NCBI RefSeq assembly: GCF_001425385.1
Contig: NZ_LMQO01000001.1
Coordinates: 1,092,833-1,156,832 of the forward strand
DNA: 64,000 nt
Direction of reading: 5' to 3'
Origin: Sphingomonas sp. Leaf407
GTDB taxonomy: Bacteria; Pseudomonadota; Alphaproteobacteria; Sphingomonadales; Sphingomonadaceae
Part shown: positions 24,308 through 33,266 of the stretch, piece by piece
Numbering within the stretch: position 1 is the first letter of the stretch
How the letters are laid out: every line of letters starts with the position of its first letter
Notes under the pieces: generated by a model
Told to the model about the DNA's origin: nothing
Database searches by the model: none
The model's input: the letters and a program-made list of their open reading frames with translations, nothing else
Program-made: the position numbers and the translations under genes

Positions 24308-24352
24308 CCTGACGCCGCCGTCCTCCCGGACCCCTGCCCACCGCCACCCACC

Positions 24353-24379
24353 CCCGGTTCGCGACCACCCGGTTCGCGA
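24353..24379 (+). repeat. Short direct repeat CCCGGTTCGCGA x2
   Basis: Two identical 12-mers at 24353-24364 and 24368-24379, in the 105-base gap before the next early gene. Possibly a binding site for an early regulator or replication protein. Confidence 0.4.
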
Positions 24380-24412
24380 AGCGGATTTCTGCTGCCCGAG
24401 GACTTCGCCGCC

Positions 24413-24796
24413 GTGATCCTGACCCCCGGTGCCTATCTGCGCTACCGCCGCACCGCCGCCGGCCTTGCCATCGCAGACGTCGCGCAGGTGATCGCCACCG
24501 ATCCCAAGATCGCCGAGCACCGCCGCGGCGAATGGCTGTTGCTGATCGAGGCGGACGCCGTCCCGGCCAACTGGTCGACGATCGTCGCGCTACGCCGGTT
24601 CGTACCGTTCGATCTGAGCGTGCTCGAGCGGCTGTCGCTCATCGCCGGTGGCATCGACCTGCGTCCGCCCCGGCTATGCCGGATGTGCGCCGCGGGCGAC
24701 GTCGGACCGCCCGGCATTGCCGTTGCTGGCTGGATCGCCACCGATCTTTGTTTGGGCTGCGCGCCGCTTGGCCTGCCGATCGCCGGCCACGCATGA
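24413..24796 (+). CDS. Phage protein with HTH-like N terminus and Cys pairs
   Basis: 127 aa starting at GTG (MILTPGAYLRYRRTAAGLAIADVAQVI). The N-terminal 50 residues resemble an XRE helix-turn-helix; the C terminus has CRMCAAGD and LCLGCAPLG, two CxxC pairs that could bind zinc. It is first in a run of overlapping small genes, with a four-base overlap to the next. No named family is certain. Confidence 0.6.
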   Translation: MILTPGAYLRYRRTAAGLAIADVAQVIATDPKIAEHRRGEWLLLIEADAVPANWSTIVALRRFVPFDLSVLERLSLIAGGIDLRPPRLCRMCAAGDVGPPGIAVAGWIATDLCLGCAPLGLPIAGHA

Positions 24797-24978
24797 CCAT
24801 GCTTTCTCACAGCACCGGCCGCCGACTTGCACGCGCCAGCGCGGCCTTGGCTGGCTTCGCGATCGGCGCGGTCCTGCTCGATCGCGCCGCGATCGCCGCC
24901 GTCGCCGCCTGTGCTGCCTTCGTGCTGCTCCTCACCCTTGTCCTGCACCTCGTTCGCCAACCGAAGGGAAATCGCTGA
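24793..24978 (+). CDS. Small membrane protein
   Basis: 61 aa, MTMLSHSTGRRLARASAALAG, with two hydrophobic segments (about residues 15-30 and 33-53) and a basic tail. Coupled by ATGA upstream and TGATG downstream. Size and topology would suit a holin or an exclusion protein, but its early-operon position makes a holin less likely. Confidence 0.55.
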   Translation: MTMLSHSTGRRLARASAALAGFAIGAVLLDRAAIAAVAACAAFVLLLTLVLHLVRQPKGNR

Positions 24979-25184
24979 TGCATCATCCTTCCCGCCCCAC
25001 CGTCTGGCATGGCCAGTCTTGCCGCTGTTCAGGATGCAATCCTCCTGCCCCCAGCATCGTCGAACCATCGCCGCTGCGCACCGTCATCGAGATGGTCGCG
25101 GCGCTGTCATTCGGCTTGTTCAACGCATGGGTCGTCGACCGCTTGCTCGACGGACCCGGTATCCAGATCATGTTCGGGTACTGA
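24978..25184 (+). CDS. Small protein with CxC-type cluster and one membrane helix
   Basis: 68 aa, MHHPSRPTVWHGQSCRCSGCNPPAP, followed by one hydrophobic helix (VIEMVAALSFGLFNAWVVDRLL). The N terminus has three closely spaced Cys and two His, a possible small zinc site. TGATG overlap with the preceding gene. No family recognised. Confidence 0.5.
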   Translation: MHHPSRPTVWHGQSCRCSGCNPPAPSIVEPSPLRTVIEMVAALSFGLFNAWVVDRLLDGPGIQIMFGY

Positions 25185-25185
25185 C

Positions 25186-25503
25186 ATGAGGATTGCAGAG
25201 TCTTTTCGTGAAGCGCCGGTGATGACCTACCATCGGAATCTGGTGCAATGCCGCCTCTTCAATACGCTCTCCAGCATTGCCGAGGCCGGGGAACCTTGCC
25301 CGACGAACGACGGCTTGGCGGAACGCCTCGGCTGCGATCCTCGCGCGGTGGCCCGAGCCTTCACGGAATTGCGCGAGCAGGCGCTGATTGCGGTGGAGCC
25401 AGCGCGTACCCAGCGGCGCGTTACGATCGTAGCAAGCGGGAAATCGACGGCCGTGATCGTGCCAGCCAAGCGCATCCGCTCGCGACGGAAGGTTTCGATA
25501 TGA
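25186..25503 (+). CDS. Winged-helix phage regulator
   Basis: 105 aa, MRIAESFREAPVMTYHRNLV. CRLFNTLSSIAEAGEPCPTNDGLAERLGCDPRAVARAFTELREQALIAVE is a winged helix-turn-helix. The basic C terminus (AKRIRSRRKVSI) would contact DNA. It is separated by one base from the preceding stop and overlaps the next start. Confidence 0.7.
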   Translation: MRIAESFREAPVMTYHRNLVQCRLFNTLSSIAEAGEPCPTNDGLAERLGCDPRAVARAFTELREQALIAVEPARTQRRVTIVASGKSTAVIVPAKRIRSRRKVSI

Positions 25504-26132
25504 CCGTCGCGACACTCGACGTGCAGCGTGCCGCCCGGCGCGCCCGGTCATGCTTCACCTTGGCCCGATCCAGCACCTTTGCCGGTGAACGCGACGCCGC
25601 GATCGCGCGCGGTATCCTCATGGCCGAGAAAGCCGGGCTGTCGCTGGATGGCTTCGACATCCCCGGCCGCGTCCGCCAGCGCCAAACGGCGTCGTCGACG
25701 ACAGCCAACCGACCCGGCATCGCCGAGCGCATGCGCGGATCTGAAAGCGACTTTCGGGAAGCCATTCGGGAAGCGGCCGATACCCGGCGCAGATGGGCCG
25801 AGGAACTGCGCGTCGGCGACGACGAATCGATCTACGATGCCAAGCGCCGCGCGTTCAATGAAGCGACGGCCGCCGCTGCCGAACGCGATAGTGCCGCCGG
25901 CCGACGCGCCAGCGATCTGCCGGATCGGGCGGAGCTACGCCTTCACGATCTGCGCGAACGCTGGCCTTCGGTCGATGCGGCGATCAACGCGCTGAAGGCC
26001 CGGCGTATCGTGGTTCATCCGGCCACCAATCTGGCAGATCCAGCAACGCCCGCGTGGTTCGCGCCGGTTCGCGGGTTGCAGGTGCTCGACGAATGGCAAT
26101 TGCGCGAACTAGCAGACGAGGTGATGGCATGA
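25500..26132 (+). CDS. DUF2786-like phage protein
   Basis: 210 aa. The N terminus (CFTLARSSTFAGERDAAIARGILMAEKAGLSLDGF) resembles the DUF2786 helical domain. A charged coiled coil (ADTRRRWAEELRVGDDESIYDAKRRAFNEAT) follows, and the C terminus has LKARRIVVHPATNLADPATPAWFAPVRGLQVL. ATGA overlap at its start. Function unknown; probably early DNA metabolism. Confidence 0.6.
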   Translation: MTVATLDVQRAARRARSCFTLARSSTFAGERDAAIARGILMAEKAGLSLDGFDIPGRVRQRQTASSTTANRPGIAERMRGSESDFREAIREAADTRRRWAEELRVGDDESIYDAKRRAFNEATAAAAERDSAAGRRASDLPDRAELRLHDLRERWPSVDAAINALKARRIVVHPATNLADPATPAWFAPVRGLQVLDEWQLRELADEVMA

Positions 26133-26422
26133 TCCGCCCCCGTCCTGACGGCTCGTCGCTCAGCCCGGCAATCGCGGCGCTGGTAGCCGCCATTGCCCGT
26201 GACATGGCCGCAGAGGATGTTGCGCGCGCCTACCCCCCTCGGAGCCCTCAATGCCTCGCTGCGCCATCTACGCCCGCTTCTCGTCCGACCTGCAATCCGC
26301 CAACTCTGCGGAGGATCAGATCGCCATGTGCTCGGCTCGCGCCGAACGCGAAGGTTGGGAAGTCGCCGGCGTCTATACCGACATCGCCATATCGGGAGCA
26401 TCCAACCGGCGGCCCGGCATGA
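26129..26422 (+). CDS. Possible small ORF overlapping the recombinase start
   Basis: 97 aa, MIRPRPDGSSLSPAIAALVAAIARDMA. It starts four bases before the previous stop (ATGA coupling), which is the operon habit here, but it overlaps the serine recombinase by 172 bases and its second half has the Pro/Thr/Ser composition of a shadow. The first 40 residues may be real. Confidence 0.3.
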   Translation: MIRPRPDGSSLSPAIAALVAAIARDMAAEDVARAYPPRSPQCLAAPSTPASRPTCNPPTLRRIRSPCARLAPNAKVGKSPASIPTSPYREHPTGGPA

Positions 26423-27876
26423 CCGCAATGCTAACCGACGCCGGAACCGGATCGTTCGAGATCGTCTGCTCCGAGGCAATCGATCGGATCGCCCGCAACC
26501 AGGCCGACATCGCGACGATCTACCAACGGCTGGAATTCGCCAACGTCCGCATCCACACGCTGAGCGAGGGTGACGTCAGCGAGCTGCACATCGGCCTGAA
26601 AGGCACGATGTCGGCACTGTTCCTGAAAGACCTTGCCGACAAGATCCGCCGCGGCCAGCGGGGCACCGTCTCGCGTGGCCGCGTGCCCGGCGGCCTCGCC
26701 TATGGCTATGATGTGGTGCCGGCGATCCGGCCCGATGGCGAGCTTGATCGCGGCCTGCGCCGGATCAATCCCGAGCAGGCGGCGGTCGTTCTTCGCATCT
26801 ACCGCGAATATTCGACCGGCCGGGGGCCGAAGGCGATCGCGCGCGGGCTGAACGAGGACGGCATCCCGGCCCCGCGTGGCGGCGACTGGCGTGCATCGGC
26901 GATCGCCGGGTCGCGCGCGCGAGGCTTGGGCGTGCTGCACAACCCGATCTACGCCGGCCAGTACCTCTACAACCGGCTGCATATGCGCCGCGACCCCGAG
27001 ACCCGCCGCCGGGTATCGCGGGTCAACCCAGCGTCCGAACGGGTGCTGGTCGAGATGCCCGAGCTGCGGATCGTGCCGCAGGATCTGTGGCAGCTTGTCC
27101 AGGACCAGGCGGCGGAACGCTCGACTGGACCGCTCGTCCAGCGCAAGCGCCCGAAGCACCTGCTGTCCGGCATCGTCATGTGCGGGGCGTGCGGCGGCGC
27201 ATACGCGATGATTGGCGGCGGCCGGATGGCCTGCACCCGCGCGCGGGAAGCGGGAACCTGCGACGTCACGCGGACCGTCGCCCGCTCGATGCTGGAGGCC
27301 CGCGTCCTGAAGGGCGTTGCCGAGCACCTGCTACAGCCGGAAGCGGTATCGGTCTTGGTGCAGGAGTACCACAGCGAGATCGAGACGAAGCGCAAGGACC
27401 GAACGCGCGACGCCGCCGATCTCGATCGGCAGATCGGCAAGGCGGAGGCACAGGTCCAGCGCCTGATCGCGGCGATCGCGGACGGCGCGGCCGACTTCAG
27501 CGATGTCCGCGAAGCGCTGACCGCCCGAAAGGCCGACGTCGAACGTTATCGTCGCGAAAAGTCCGAGGTCGAAGCGATACCGGTAATCGCGCTGAACCCA
27601 GGCATCGTTGATTCGTATCGGCGCCGGGTGCGCGGCTTAGCCGCAACGCTCGATGCCGGAACACCGTCCGGGGACGAAGTGAAAAGCCGCCTGCGCGACC
27701 TGATCGAGCGTGTGAAAGTCATGCCCGACAATCATGGTGGATTTGATATCGAGGTTCTATCGTCGTTCGGCGCCGTTGTGGCGCTAGCGACTGATCAGAA
27801 CCGGCGGGACCGTACGTCCCGCTCGGTTATGATGGTAGCGAAGGAGGGATTTGAACCCCCGACCCCAGGATTATGA
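26251..27876 (+). CDS. Large serine recombinase (phage integrase)
   Basis: 541 aa. The N-terminal resolvase domain (about 1-150) has YARFSSDLQ with the nucleophile Ser11. The recombinase domain follows (about 160-275; NPEQAAVVLRIYREYSTGRGPKAIARGLNEDGIPAPRGG and NPIYAGQYLYNR). A zinc ribbon uses Cys311, Cys314, Cys328 and Cys337. A coiled-coil region (KRKDRTRDAADLDRQIGKAEAQVQRL) and a C-terminal domain complete it. It would integrate and, with a directionality factor, excise the prophage. The last 15 codons read antisense into the tRNA-Met gene (KEGFEPPTPGL), so the attachment core probably lies in the tRNA. Confidence 0.95.
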   Translation: MPRCAIYARFSSDLQSANSAEDQIAMCSARAEREGWEVAGVYTDIAISGASNRRPGMTAMLTDAGTGSFEIVCSEAIDRIARNQADIATIYQRLEFANVRIHTLSEGDVSELHIGLKGTMSALFLKDLADKIRRGQRGTVSRGRVPGGLAYGYDVVPAIRPDGELDRGLRRINPEQAAVVLRIYREYSTGRGPKAIARGLNEDGIPAPRGGDWRASAIAGSRARGLGVLHNPIYAGQYLYNRLHMRRDPETRRRVSRVNPASERVLVEMPELRIVPQDLWQLVQDQAAERSTGPLVQRKRPKHLLSGIVMCGACGGAYAMIGGGRMACTRAREAGTCDVTRTVARSMLEARVLKGVAEHLLQPEAVSVLVQEYHSEIETKRKDRTRDAADLDRQIGKAEAQVQRLIAAIADGAADFSDVREALTARKADVERYRREKSEVEAIPVIALNPGIVDSYRRRVRGLAATLDAGTPSGDEVKSRLRDLIERVKVMPDNHGGFDIEVLSSFGAVVALATDQNRRDRTSRSVMMVAKEGFEPPTPGL

Positions 27877-27909
27877 TTCCCGTGCTCTAACCAACTGAGC
27901 TACTTCGCC
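27833..27909 (-). tRNA. tRNA-Met (anticodon CAT, elongator type)
   Basis: 77 nt on the minus strand, from GGCGAAGTAGCTCAG to the encoded 3' CCA. The anticodon loop reads ATCATAA with CAT, and the T-arm is GGGGGTTCAAATCCCTC. The acceptor pairs GGCGAAG with CTTCGCT and discriminator A. The body matches elongator tRNA-Met rather than initiator (no run of three GC pairs in the anticodon stem). The recombinase gene end overlaps its 3' 44 bases. Confidence 0.93.
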
Positions 27910-27961
27910 CCACGCATCCCCGTTCGGGGAGGCGGCCCTATACGAACGCGAATCGTGGCCG

Positions 27962-28474
27962 TCAAGCGAACATATGCCGGGAAAGCGCTTCCCATGGTCC
28001 GCCACGATACCACCAGCTTGCCAGACCGGCGATCCGAACCGGACGGGGCGCGAAACCGGCGTTCAGACGGGCAAGGAGCGCCTTGGCCTCGGCCGGTTCG
28101 ACCTTGTTCTGGATGGTGACATGCGGCCGCCAGCCGGCCTTGTCCTGCGGCACCAGCATCGTCGCGAACGCATCGGCGATGTCCGCACGGATCGCCTCCA
28201 GTTCGGGTGCTTCGATGCGATAGGCGACGCCACGACCAAGGTTCAGGAGTCCGCCGACCCGTGCCTGCGGTGCCCCCTGCCCCCGTGTCGCCGCATTGAG
28301 CCGCTGTTTCAGCTCGGCTCCAAGTTCGGGGGCGAGGTGATGGAACATCGTGCAGTGCGCGGCGAGCACGTTGCGCTCGGGGGGAAAATACGCGCGGCGC
28401 TGCGTGTCGAACCATGCCTGATCCTCGGGCGCGAACAGCGCGGTGACGATGATCGGGGCCGGACCGTCGGTCAA
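27962..28474 (-). CDS. 2'-5' RNA ligase family 2H phosphoesterase
   Basis: 170 aa from TTG 28474, overlapping the kup stop by four bases (TTGA); no in-frame ATG lies near. Two H-x-T motifs, HCT (about residue 40) and HVT (about residue 120), mark the 2H phosphoesterase fold. Family members hydrolyse or form 2'-5' linkages or act on cyclic phosphodiesters (ThpR/LigT). It lies directly beside the prophage boundary and is cotranscribed with kup. Confidence 0.82.
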   Translation of the reverse strand: MTDGPAPIIVTALFAPEDQAWFDTQRRAYFPPERNVLAAHCTMFHHLAPELGAELKQRLNAATRGQGAPQARVGGLLNLGRGVAYRIEAPELEAIRADIADAFATMLVPQDKAGWRPHVTIQNKVEPAEAKALLARLNAGFAPRPVRIAGLASWWYRGGPWEALSRHMFA

Positions 28475-30396
28475 ATCTCCACCTGACTGCCGAGTTCGAC
28501 GACGCGGTTGGTCGGCAGGCGGAAGAACTCCATCGCGCTTTCCGAATTCTGGAGCATCCACGCGAACAGCTTCTCGCGCCAGATCATCATCCCCGGCCGC
28601 GACGAGGGGAGCAACGTCTGCCGCGCGAGGAAGAAGCTGGTGTCCATCATCCGGAAATCGCCGCCGCAACAGCCGACTTCCTTGAGCGCGCCCGGCACGT
28701 CGGGGTCCTGCATGAAGCCGAACTTCAGGATCATGCGGTGGAAACCCTGCCCCAGATCCTCGTTCTTGGTCCGCACGACCGGGTCGACATAGGGGGTATC
28801 GGCAATCTTGACGGTCAGCAGAACGACCCGGTCGTGCAGTACCTTGTTGTGCTTCAGATTGTGGAGCAGCGCGTGCGGCACGCCTTCGGGCGTCGACGTC
28901 ATGAACACCGCCGTACCGGGAACGCGGGTGGCGGAATTGGCGGCCGACTGGATGAACACCTTGATCGGCATCGCCGCCTCGCGCATCCGCTCGATCATCA
29001 GCTTGCGGCCCTTGGCCCAGGTCGTCAGCAGCACGAACACGATGATGCCGACCAGCAGCGGGAACCAGCCGCCATCGGGCACCTTGGTCAGGTTCGACGC
29101 GAAATAGGCACCATCGATGCACAGGAACAGGAACACGAACGCCCCCGCCGCCACCGCCGGCCAGTTCCACACACGGCGGAACAGGACGCCGATCATGCAG
29201 GTGCTGATGAACATCGTGCCGGTGACGGCGATGCCATACGCAGCGGCGAGGTTCGACGATTCCTGAAAGCCGAAGATCAGCAGCAGCACCATGACGAGCA
29301 GCGCCCAGTTGACCGACGGGATGTAGATCTGCCCCGCCGCATCGGCGCTGGTATGTTCGATGCGCAGCCGGGGCATCAGCCCGAGTTGCACCGCCTGCTG
29401 CACCACCGAGAATGCGCCGGTAATCACCGCCTGGCTGGCGATGACCGTCGCCAGCGTGGCGAGAATGACGAGCGGCAGGCGGAAATCCTCAGACGCCATG
29501 AAGAAGAACGGATTTTCGGCAGCACTCGGGTTGTTGAGCAGCAGCGCCCCCTGCCCCAGATAGTTAATCATCAGTGCGGGGAACACGAGGTAGAACCACG
29601 CGACCTGGATCGGCCGCCGACCGAAATGGCCCATGTCGGCATAGAGCGCCTCCGCCCCCGTCACCGCCAGCACGACCGAGCCCAGCGCCAGAAAGGCGAG
29701 GACGCCATCCTGCTGGAAAAAGCGGATCGCCCAGATCGGGTTCAGCGCCTGGAACACTTCGGGCCGTTCGAGGATGTTGAGGATGCCAAGCCCGGTCAGC
29801 GTCGCGAAATAGACGACCATGATCGGCCCGAACAGCCGACCGACGCTGGCGGTGCCGACCGACTGCAACCAGAACAGCCCGATCATGATGACCACCGCGA
29901 TCGGAATGACGAACGCATCGAAGCGCTGGTCGACGGTCGCCAGCCCCTCGACCGCCGACAGCACCGACATGGCGGGCGTAATCATGCAGTCGCCGAAGAA
30001 CAGCGCGGTCGCCAGCACGCCCAGCACGATCAGGCTGGCGGTCCAACGCCCGCCGCCGCTCTTGCGCTGGATCAGCGCGAGCAGCGCGAGACTGCCGCCC
30101 TCGCCGTTGTTGTCAGCGCGCATGATGACGAAGACGTATTTCAACGTCACGATCAGCATCAACGACCAGAAGACAAGGCTGACGACGCCGAAGATGTTGA
30201 TCTGATCGACCGGCAACCGGTGATGGCCGACGAACGTCTCCTTCATCGCGTACAGCGGCGAGGTGCCGATGTCGCCATAGACGACACCGATCGCCCCGAA
30301 GGCAAGCTTCGTGATCGACTGGCGCGGGCCATGGTGGCCGACCGGTTCGGCGGTGAGATCGACGGCTTGCGGCGAAGCCTCTGCGGTAGAGTTCAC
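28471..30396 (-). CDS. kup: Kup-type low-affinity potassium transporter
   Basis: 641 aa from GTG 30396 (an ATG at 30453 is in frame but adds an unlikely basic leader). The start of the membrane domain has [25 protein letters not shown], the Kup/HAK/KT signature. About twelve hydrophobic segments follow, then a cytoplasmic C-terminal domain (HFAMPIK-like region, [25 protein letters not shown]). It imports K+ with H+. Length fits Kup (about 620-660). Confidence 0.95.
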   Translation of the reverse strand: MNSTAEASPQAVDLTAEPVGHHGPRQSITKLAFGAIGVVYGDIGTSPLYAMKETFVGHHRLPVDQINIFGVVSLVFWSLMLIVTLKYVFVIMRADNNGEGGSLALLALIQRKSGGGRWTASLIVLGVLATALFFGDCMITPAMSVLSAVEGLATVDQRFDAFVIPIAVVIMIGLFWLQSVGTASVGRLFGPIMVVYFATLTGLGILNILERPEVFQALNPIWAIRFFQQDGVLAFLALGSVVLAVTGAEALYADMGHFGRRPIQVAWFYLVFPALMINYLGQGALLLNNPSAAENPFFFMASEDFRLPLVILATLATVIASQAVITGAFSVVQQAVQLGLMPRLRIEHTSADAAGQIYIPSVNWALLVMVLLLIFGFQESSNLAAAYGIAVTGTMFISTCMIGVLFRRVWNWPAVAAGAFVFLFLCIDGAYFASNLTKVPDGGWFPLLVGIIVFVLLTTWAKGRKLMIERMREAAMPIKVFIQSAANSATRVPGTAVFMTSTPEGVPHALLHNLKHNKVLHDRVVLLTVKIADTPYVDPVVRTKNEDLGQGFHRMILKFGFMQDPDVPGALKEVGCCGGDFRMMDTSFFLARQTLLPSSRPGMMIWREKLFAWMLQNSESAMEFFRLPTNRVVELGSQVEI

Positions 30397-30485
30397 GAGC
30401 GCGGGGACCGCGCCGGAGTGGCAACGATATTGGTCATGGCGACCGCGTCCCAATGGTTCAGGGGCGGGCCGTTAGCATGCGCACA

Positions 30486-30518
30486 ACGCCGCTGCAACGG
30501 GCCTGAATGCAGCGGCGT
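30486..30518 (-). terminator. Terminator hairpin after PL26 gene
   Basis: Perfect 11-bp stem ACGCCGCTGCA / TGCAGCGGCGT with an 11-nt loop, 32 bases past the PL26 stop on the minus strand, then TTGTG. A likely end of the receptor-DUF6250-PL26 transcript before kup. Confidence 0.55.
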
Positions 30519-30549
30519 CGATGGACGCAGGCTGAACGGCACGCTCCAG

Positions 30550-33249
30550 CTATTCCGCCACCCCGCCCCGCCGGCCCCGCAGCCGCCCGGCGTCGATCGC
30601 CGCGGGGATCAGCGCGAGGTTCTCGATCGCGGCCAACCCCCATTGCGACGCGGCGTTGGTGCTGACTCCGGGCCATTCGACGATTCCGCCGGGCAGCGTC
30701 CGCCGGGGATCGCCGGGTGCCACGCCGAGCCCGGCGCGACCGGCATAGAATTCGCTCGCGGCACGACTCGCCAGACCCGCATCGCCGGTTTCGTGCGCGA
30801 CGAACGCGGTCAGCCGGGAATGCGCCTCGCCCAGATTCTCCGAACCCCGGCGCGGGCCATAGCGTGCCTCGAACTCCGCACGCGGCGCATTGTAATAGCG
30901 GCAATAGTCCAGCCACGCCGCGCGATACCGCGGCACGTCTAGCAGTTGCAGCAGTTCGGCATTGATCTCGACCGCGCCGAACACCGAATTGAGGTGCGAC
31001 AGCGACACTTTGTCGCCCGGCCCGACGAAGCGACCGCTGGCGAGGTCATAGGGGGCGCTGCCGGCGATCCAGCCATTCTTCAACCGGCCGATGCTGTCCA
31101 TGCCGGCGGTCAACCGGTCGCGCCAGCGTCGCTCGCCGGTGCGCTCCCATTCGGTCAGCCAGGCGGCGGCAAGCGAACACCAGACGGTGCCGAACGACAT
31201 CTCGATCGTTCCGGCGGGCAGGACCTGCTTCACACCGCCCGGCACCTTGCGGCCGATCTCGACATTGGTGAGCGTCCGGTCCGATTCGAGCAGGTCACGC
31301 ATCAGGTCACCCACGCGCTCGTCGGCGGTCAGGTAGTAATAGATGCGGCGATAGGCGGCGTTGCTAACCCGCGGCTGTTTGGAACTGTCGCTCCAATGCT
31401 GGACGCCGTGGCGCGTGCCCATCCCCTTGAAGCGGCCGGTGTGATAGACGTCGACCTCGCCGGTGTGGCGCGTCATCGCCTCGGCCAGCCGGTACGCCTG
31501 CCCGCCGCCGGTACGCAGCGCCTGCATCCACAGCCACAGGTCGGGCGACAATTCGCTGTTGGCCCATGCGAAACCGCCGATGTCATAGCGCCACTGATGC
31601 CGGTCGGCGTCATAGCTGTGCATCACGTCGCCGTGATTCCAGAAGCCGTACCAATGGCGCCGCTCGACCTCGCCGGCATAGAAATCGACGAGGTTGGTGA
31701 GCTGGTCCTCGATCGCAACCCGGTTGGGCGTCGAGCGATCGGGCAGGCTCCAGTGGCCGAACACCCGGGCGTCGTGAAGGCCATCCGCGTCGGCCACGAG
31801 TTGCGGCGGGCTGGAAGCGAGATTGGCGAGCGCCTGCAACCGATCGGTCGCGGGCGTTTCGGGAAAGGCCCAGAGCATCAGCTCGCTAGTGCGGGCGATG
31901 CCGGTCGCGCTGTCCCAGCCGGGTTCGTAATCCTCATATGTAACGGCCAGCCCCTCGTTCTGGGCGGCGAACGCCTCCATGCCCATCACCCCGCGATAGG
32001 GGCGCAAGTCCATCGCCGGAGCCTGCGGCGACCAGAGCCACAATGTCAGGTCGGCGGCATCGCCGGCCGCGCCGCCGATCGCGATCTCGCTCGGATGCCG
32101 TTCCCAGAACCAGCGCGAGGCGATCGCCGCCCCGCCCGCCGGACTGCCGACATAGCCGAAGCCCGGCGCGCGAGTCCCTTCTGCGGCATCGATCCACGCA
32201 TGGCCGGGCGCGGTGCGCTTGCGCAGCGTGAAGCCGCCAGCGGACAATTGCGCCAGCGACAGGTCGCCCCATGCCGGAATACGCTCGATCAACTCGCCGA
32301 CCGGTTTGGCCATGTCGGCCAGCGGCGGCGTCGCCCGCCCCGCGATCTGCGCGCTACGGGTCGCCTCGCCCGGATCGCGGCGCAGGCCGGTCAGCGGGCG
32401 GACCGCCTCGACGAACATCGCATCTTCGGCCAGCGCGAGGCGGATATGGCGGTCGTGGAGCGGTGCGGCCATCGGCACGCTGCCACGAACGCCCAACCCC
32501 GAGACGAACCATTGCGCCGGGTCGACGTCATGAATGAAGCTGTGGACGATCCGCAGGCCTGGCGATCCGGCATAGGCGTACAGTCGCACGACGAACGGCA
32601 GCATCATCCGGTCGCCCGCAACATGTCGTCCCTCGACCTTCACGACCGCGCGGACCGGACCGTGCTGCTCGACGGTGATGCGCTCGATCCGGCCGTTCAG
32701 CGCGATACGCGGGCCGTCGGGTGAACCCTGCCGCACCTCACCCACCAGCGACACGTCGCGCAGGACGACACGCTCACCATAGGCGGCCTGCCGAACGACG
32801 GCGTCGCCGCTGCGCGGAATGTGCCAACGAAGATCGCCGCTGATGATGACGACTACGTCGGCGCGTTCCTCGACGCGGAGCGGGGCGGCCGGCGCCGGCG
32901 CGGTGCCGGGGGCCACGGTCAGCGTCGCGCCCGGCATGACGTCGGCGGGCAGCGCGTGCGCGGTCCATTTGATCGAGCCATCGGGCCACGTCGCCGTCAC
33001 CCAGCTTTGCGCCGGAACGGCCCGACCGCCGGCATCGCGCACCGCCAGCGATCGACGGCGGTTCAGCGTCCCCTGGGGCCACGCCAGCCCGAACGTCTGG
33101 CCGGCGTGGGTGGCGGGTGCGCCACCCTCCACCCAATGCGCGCCGACCGGACGGGAAACCGTGCGCGGCACGGCGAATGCCGGCAGGCTGCGGGCGGTGG
33201 CGGCGGCAAGGATCGTGGCCCCGAGCAGGCTACGGCGGGTCATCCGCAT
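30550..33249 (-). CDS. Exo-rhamnogalacturonan lyase, PL26/YetA-like
   Basis: 899 aa with a Tat-type signal (RRSLLGATILAAATARSLPAFA). Domains in order: N-terminal RIFT barrel (about 35-120; VGAHWVEGGAPATHAGQTFGLAWPQGTL), central beta-sandwich, and a C-terminal alpha/alpha toroid (about 480-880; HWYGFWNHGDVMHSYDADRHQWRYDIGGFAWANSE). This is the PcRGLX/YetA-like architecture of PL26 lyases, which release unsaturated disaccharides from rhamnogalacturonan-I backbones. Downstream of the TonB receptor and DUF6250 genes, probably one transcript. Confidence 0.85.
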   Translation of the reverse strand: MRMTRRSLLGATILAAATARSLPAFAVPRTVSRPVGAHWVEGGAPATHAGQTFGLAWPQGTLNRRRSLAVRDAGGRAVPAQSWVTATWPDGSIKWTAHALPADVMPGATLTVAPGTAPAPAAPLRVEERADVVVIISGDLRWHIPRSGDAVVRQAAYGERVVLRDVSLVGEVRQGSPDGPRIALNGRIERITVEQHGPVRAVVKVEGRHVAGDRMMLPFVVRLYAYAGSPGLRIVHSFIHDVDPAQWFVSGLGVRGSVPMAAPLHDRHIRLALAEDAMFVEAVRPLTGLRRDPGEATRSAQIAGRATPPLADMAKPVGELIERIPAWGDLSLAQLSAGGFTLRKRTAPGHAWIDAAEGTRAPGFGYVGSPAGGAAIASRWFWERHPSEIAIGGAAGDAADLTLWLWSPQAPAMDLRPYRGVMGMEAFAAQNEGLAVTYEDYEPGWDSATGIARTSELMLWAFPETPATDRLQALANLASSPPQLVADADGLHDARVFGHWSLPDRSTPNRVAIEDQLTNLVDFYAGEVERRHWYGFWNHGDVMHSYDADRHQWRYDIGGFAWANSELSPDLWLWMQALRTGGGQAYRLAEAMTRHTGEVDVYHTGRFKGMGTRHGVQHWSDSSKQPRVSNAAYRRIYYYLTADERVGDLMRDLLESDRTLTNVEIGRKVPGGVKQVLPAGTIEMSFGTVWCSLAAAWLTEWERTGERRWRDRLTAGMDSIGRLKNGWIAGSAPYDLASGRFVGPGDKVSLSHLNSVFGAVEINAELLQLLDVPRYRAAWLDYCRYYNAPRAEFEARYGPRRGSENLGEAHSRLTAFVAHETGDAGLASRAASEFYAGRAGLGVAPGDPRRTLPGGIVEWPGVSTNAASQWGLAAIENLALIPAAIDAGRLRGRRGGVAE

Positions 33250-33266
33250 CGCGGTTCTCCTGATGG

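Noticed and set aside
27862..27876. Peptide motif FEPPTPG at the recombinase end as a protein domain
   Set aside because: It is simply the antisense translation of the tRNA T-arm, seen in many unrelated open frames that run into tRNA genes.
28738..30942. 734-aa open frame on the plus strand over kup
   Set aside because: Asp/Arg/Gln/His-rich antisense shadow; the minus strand encodes an unmistakable Kup transporter.
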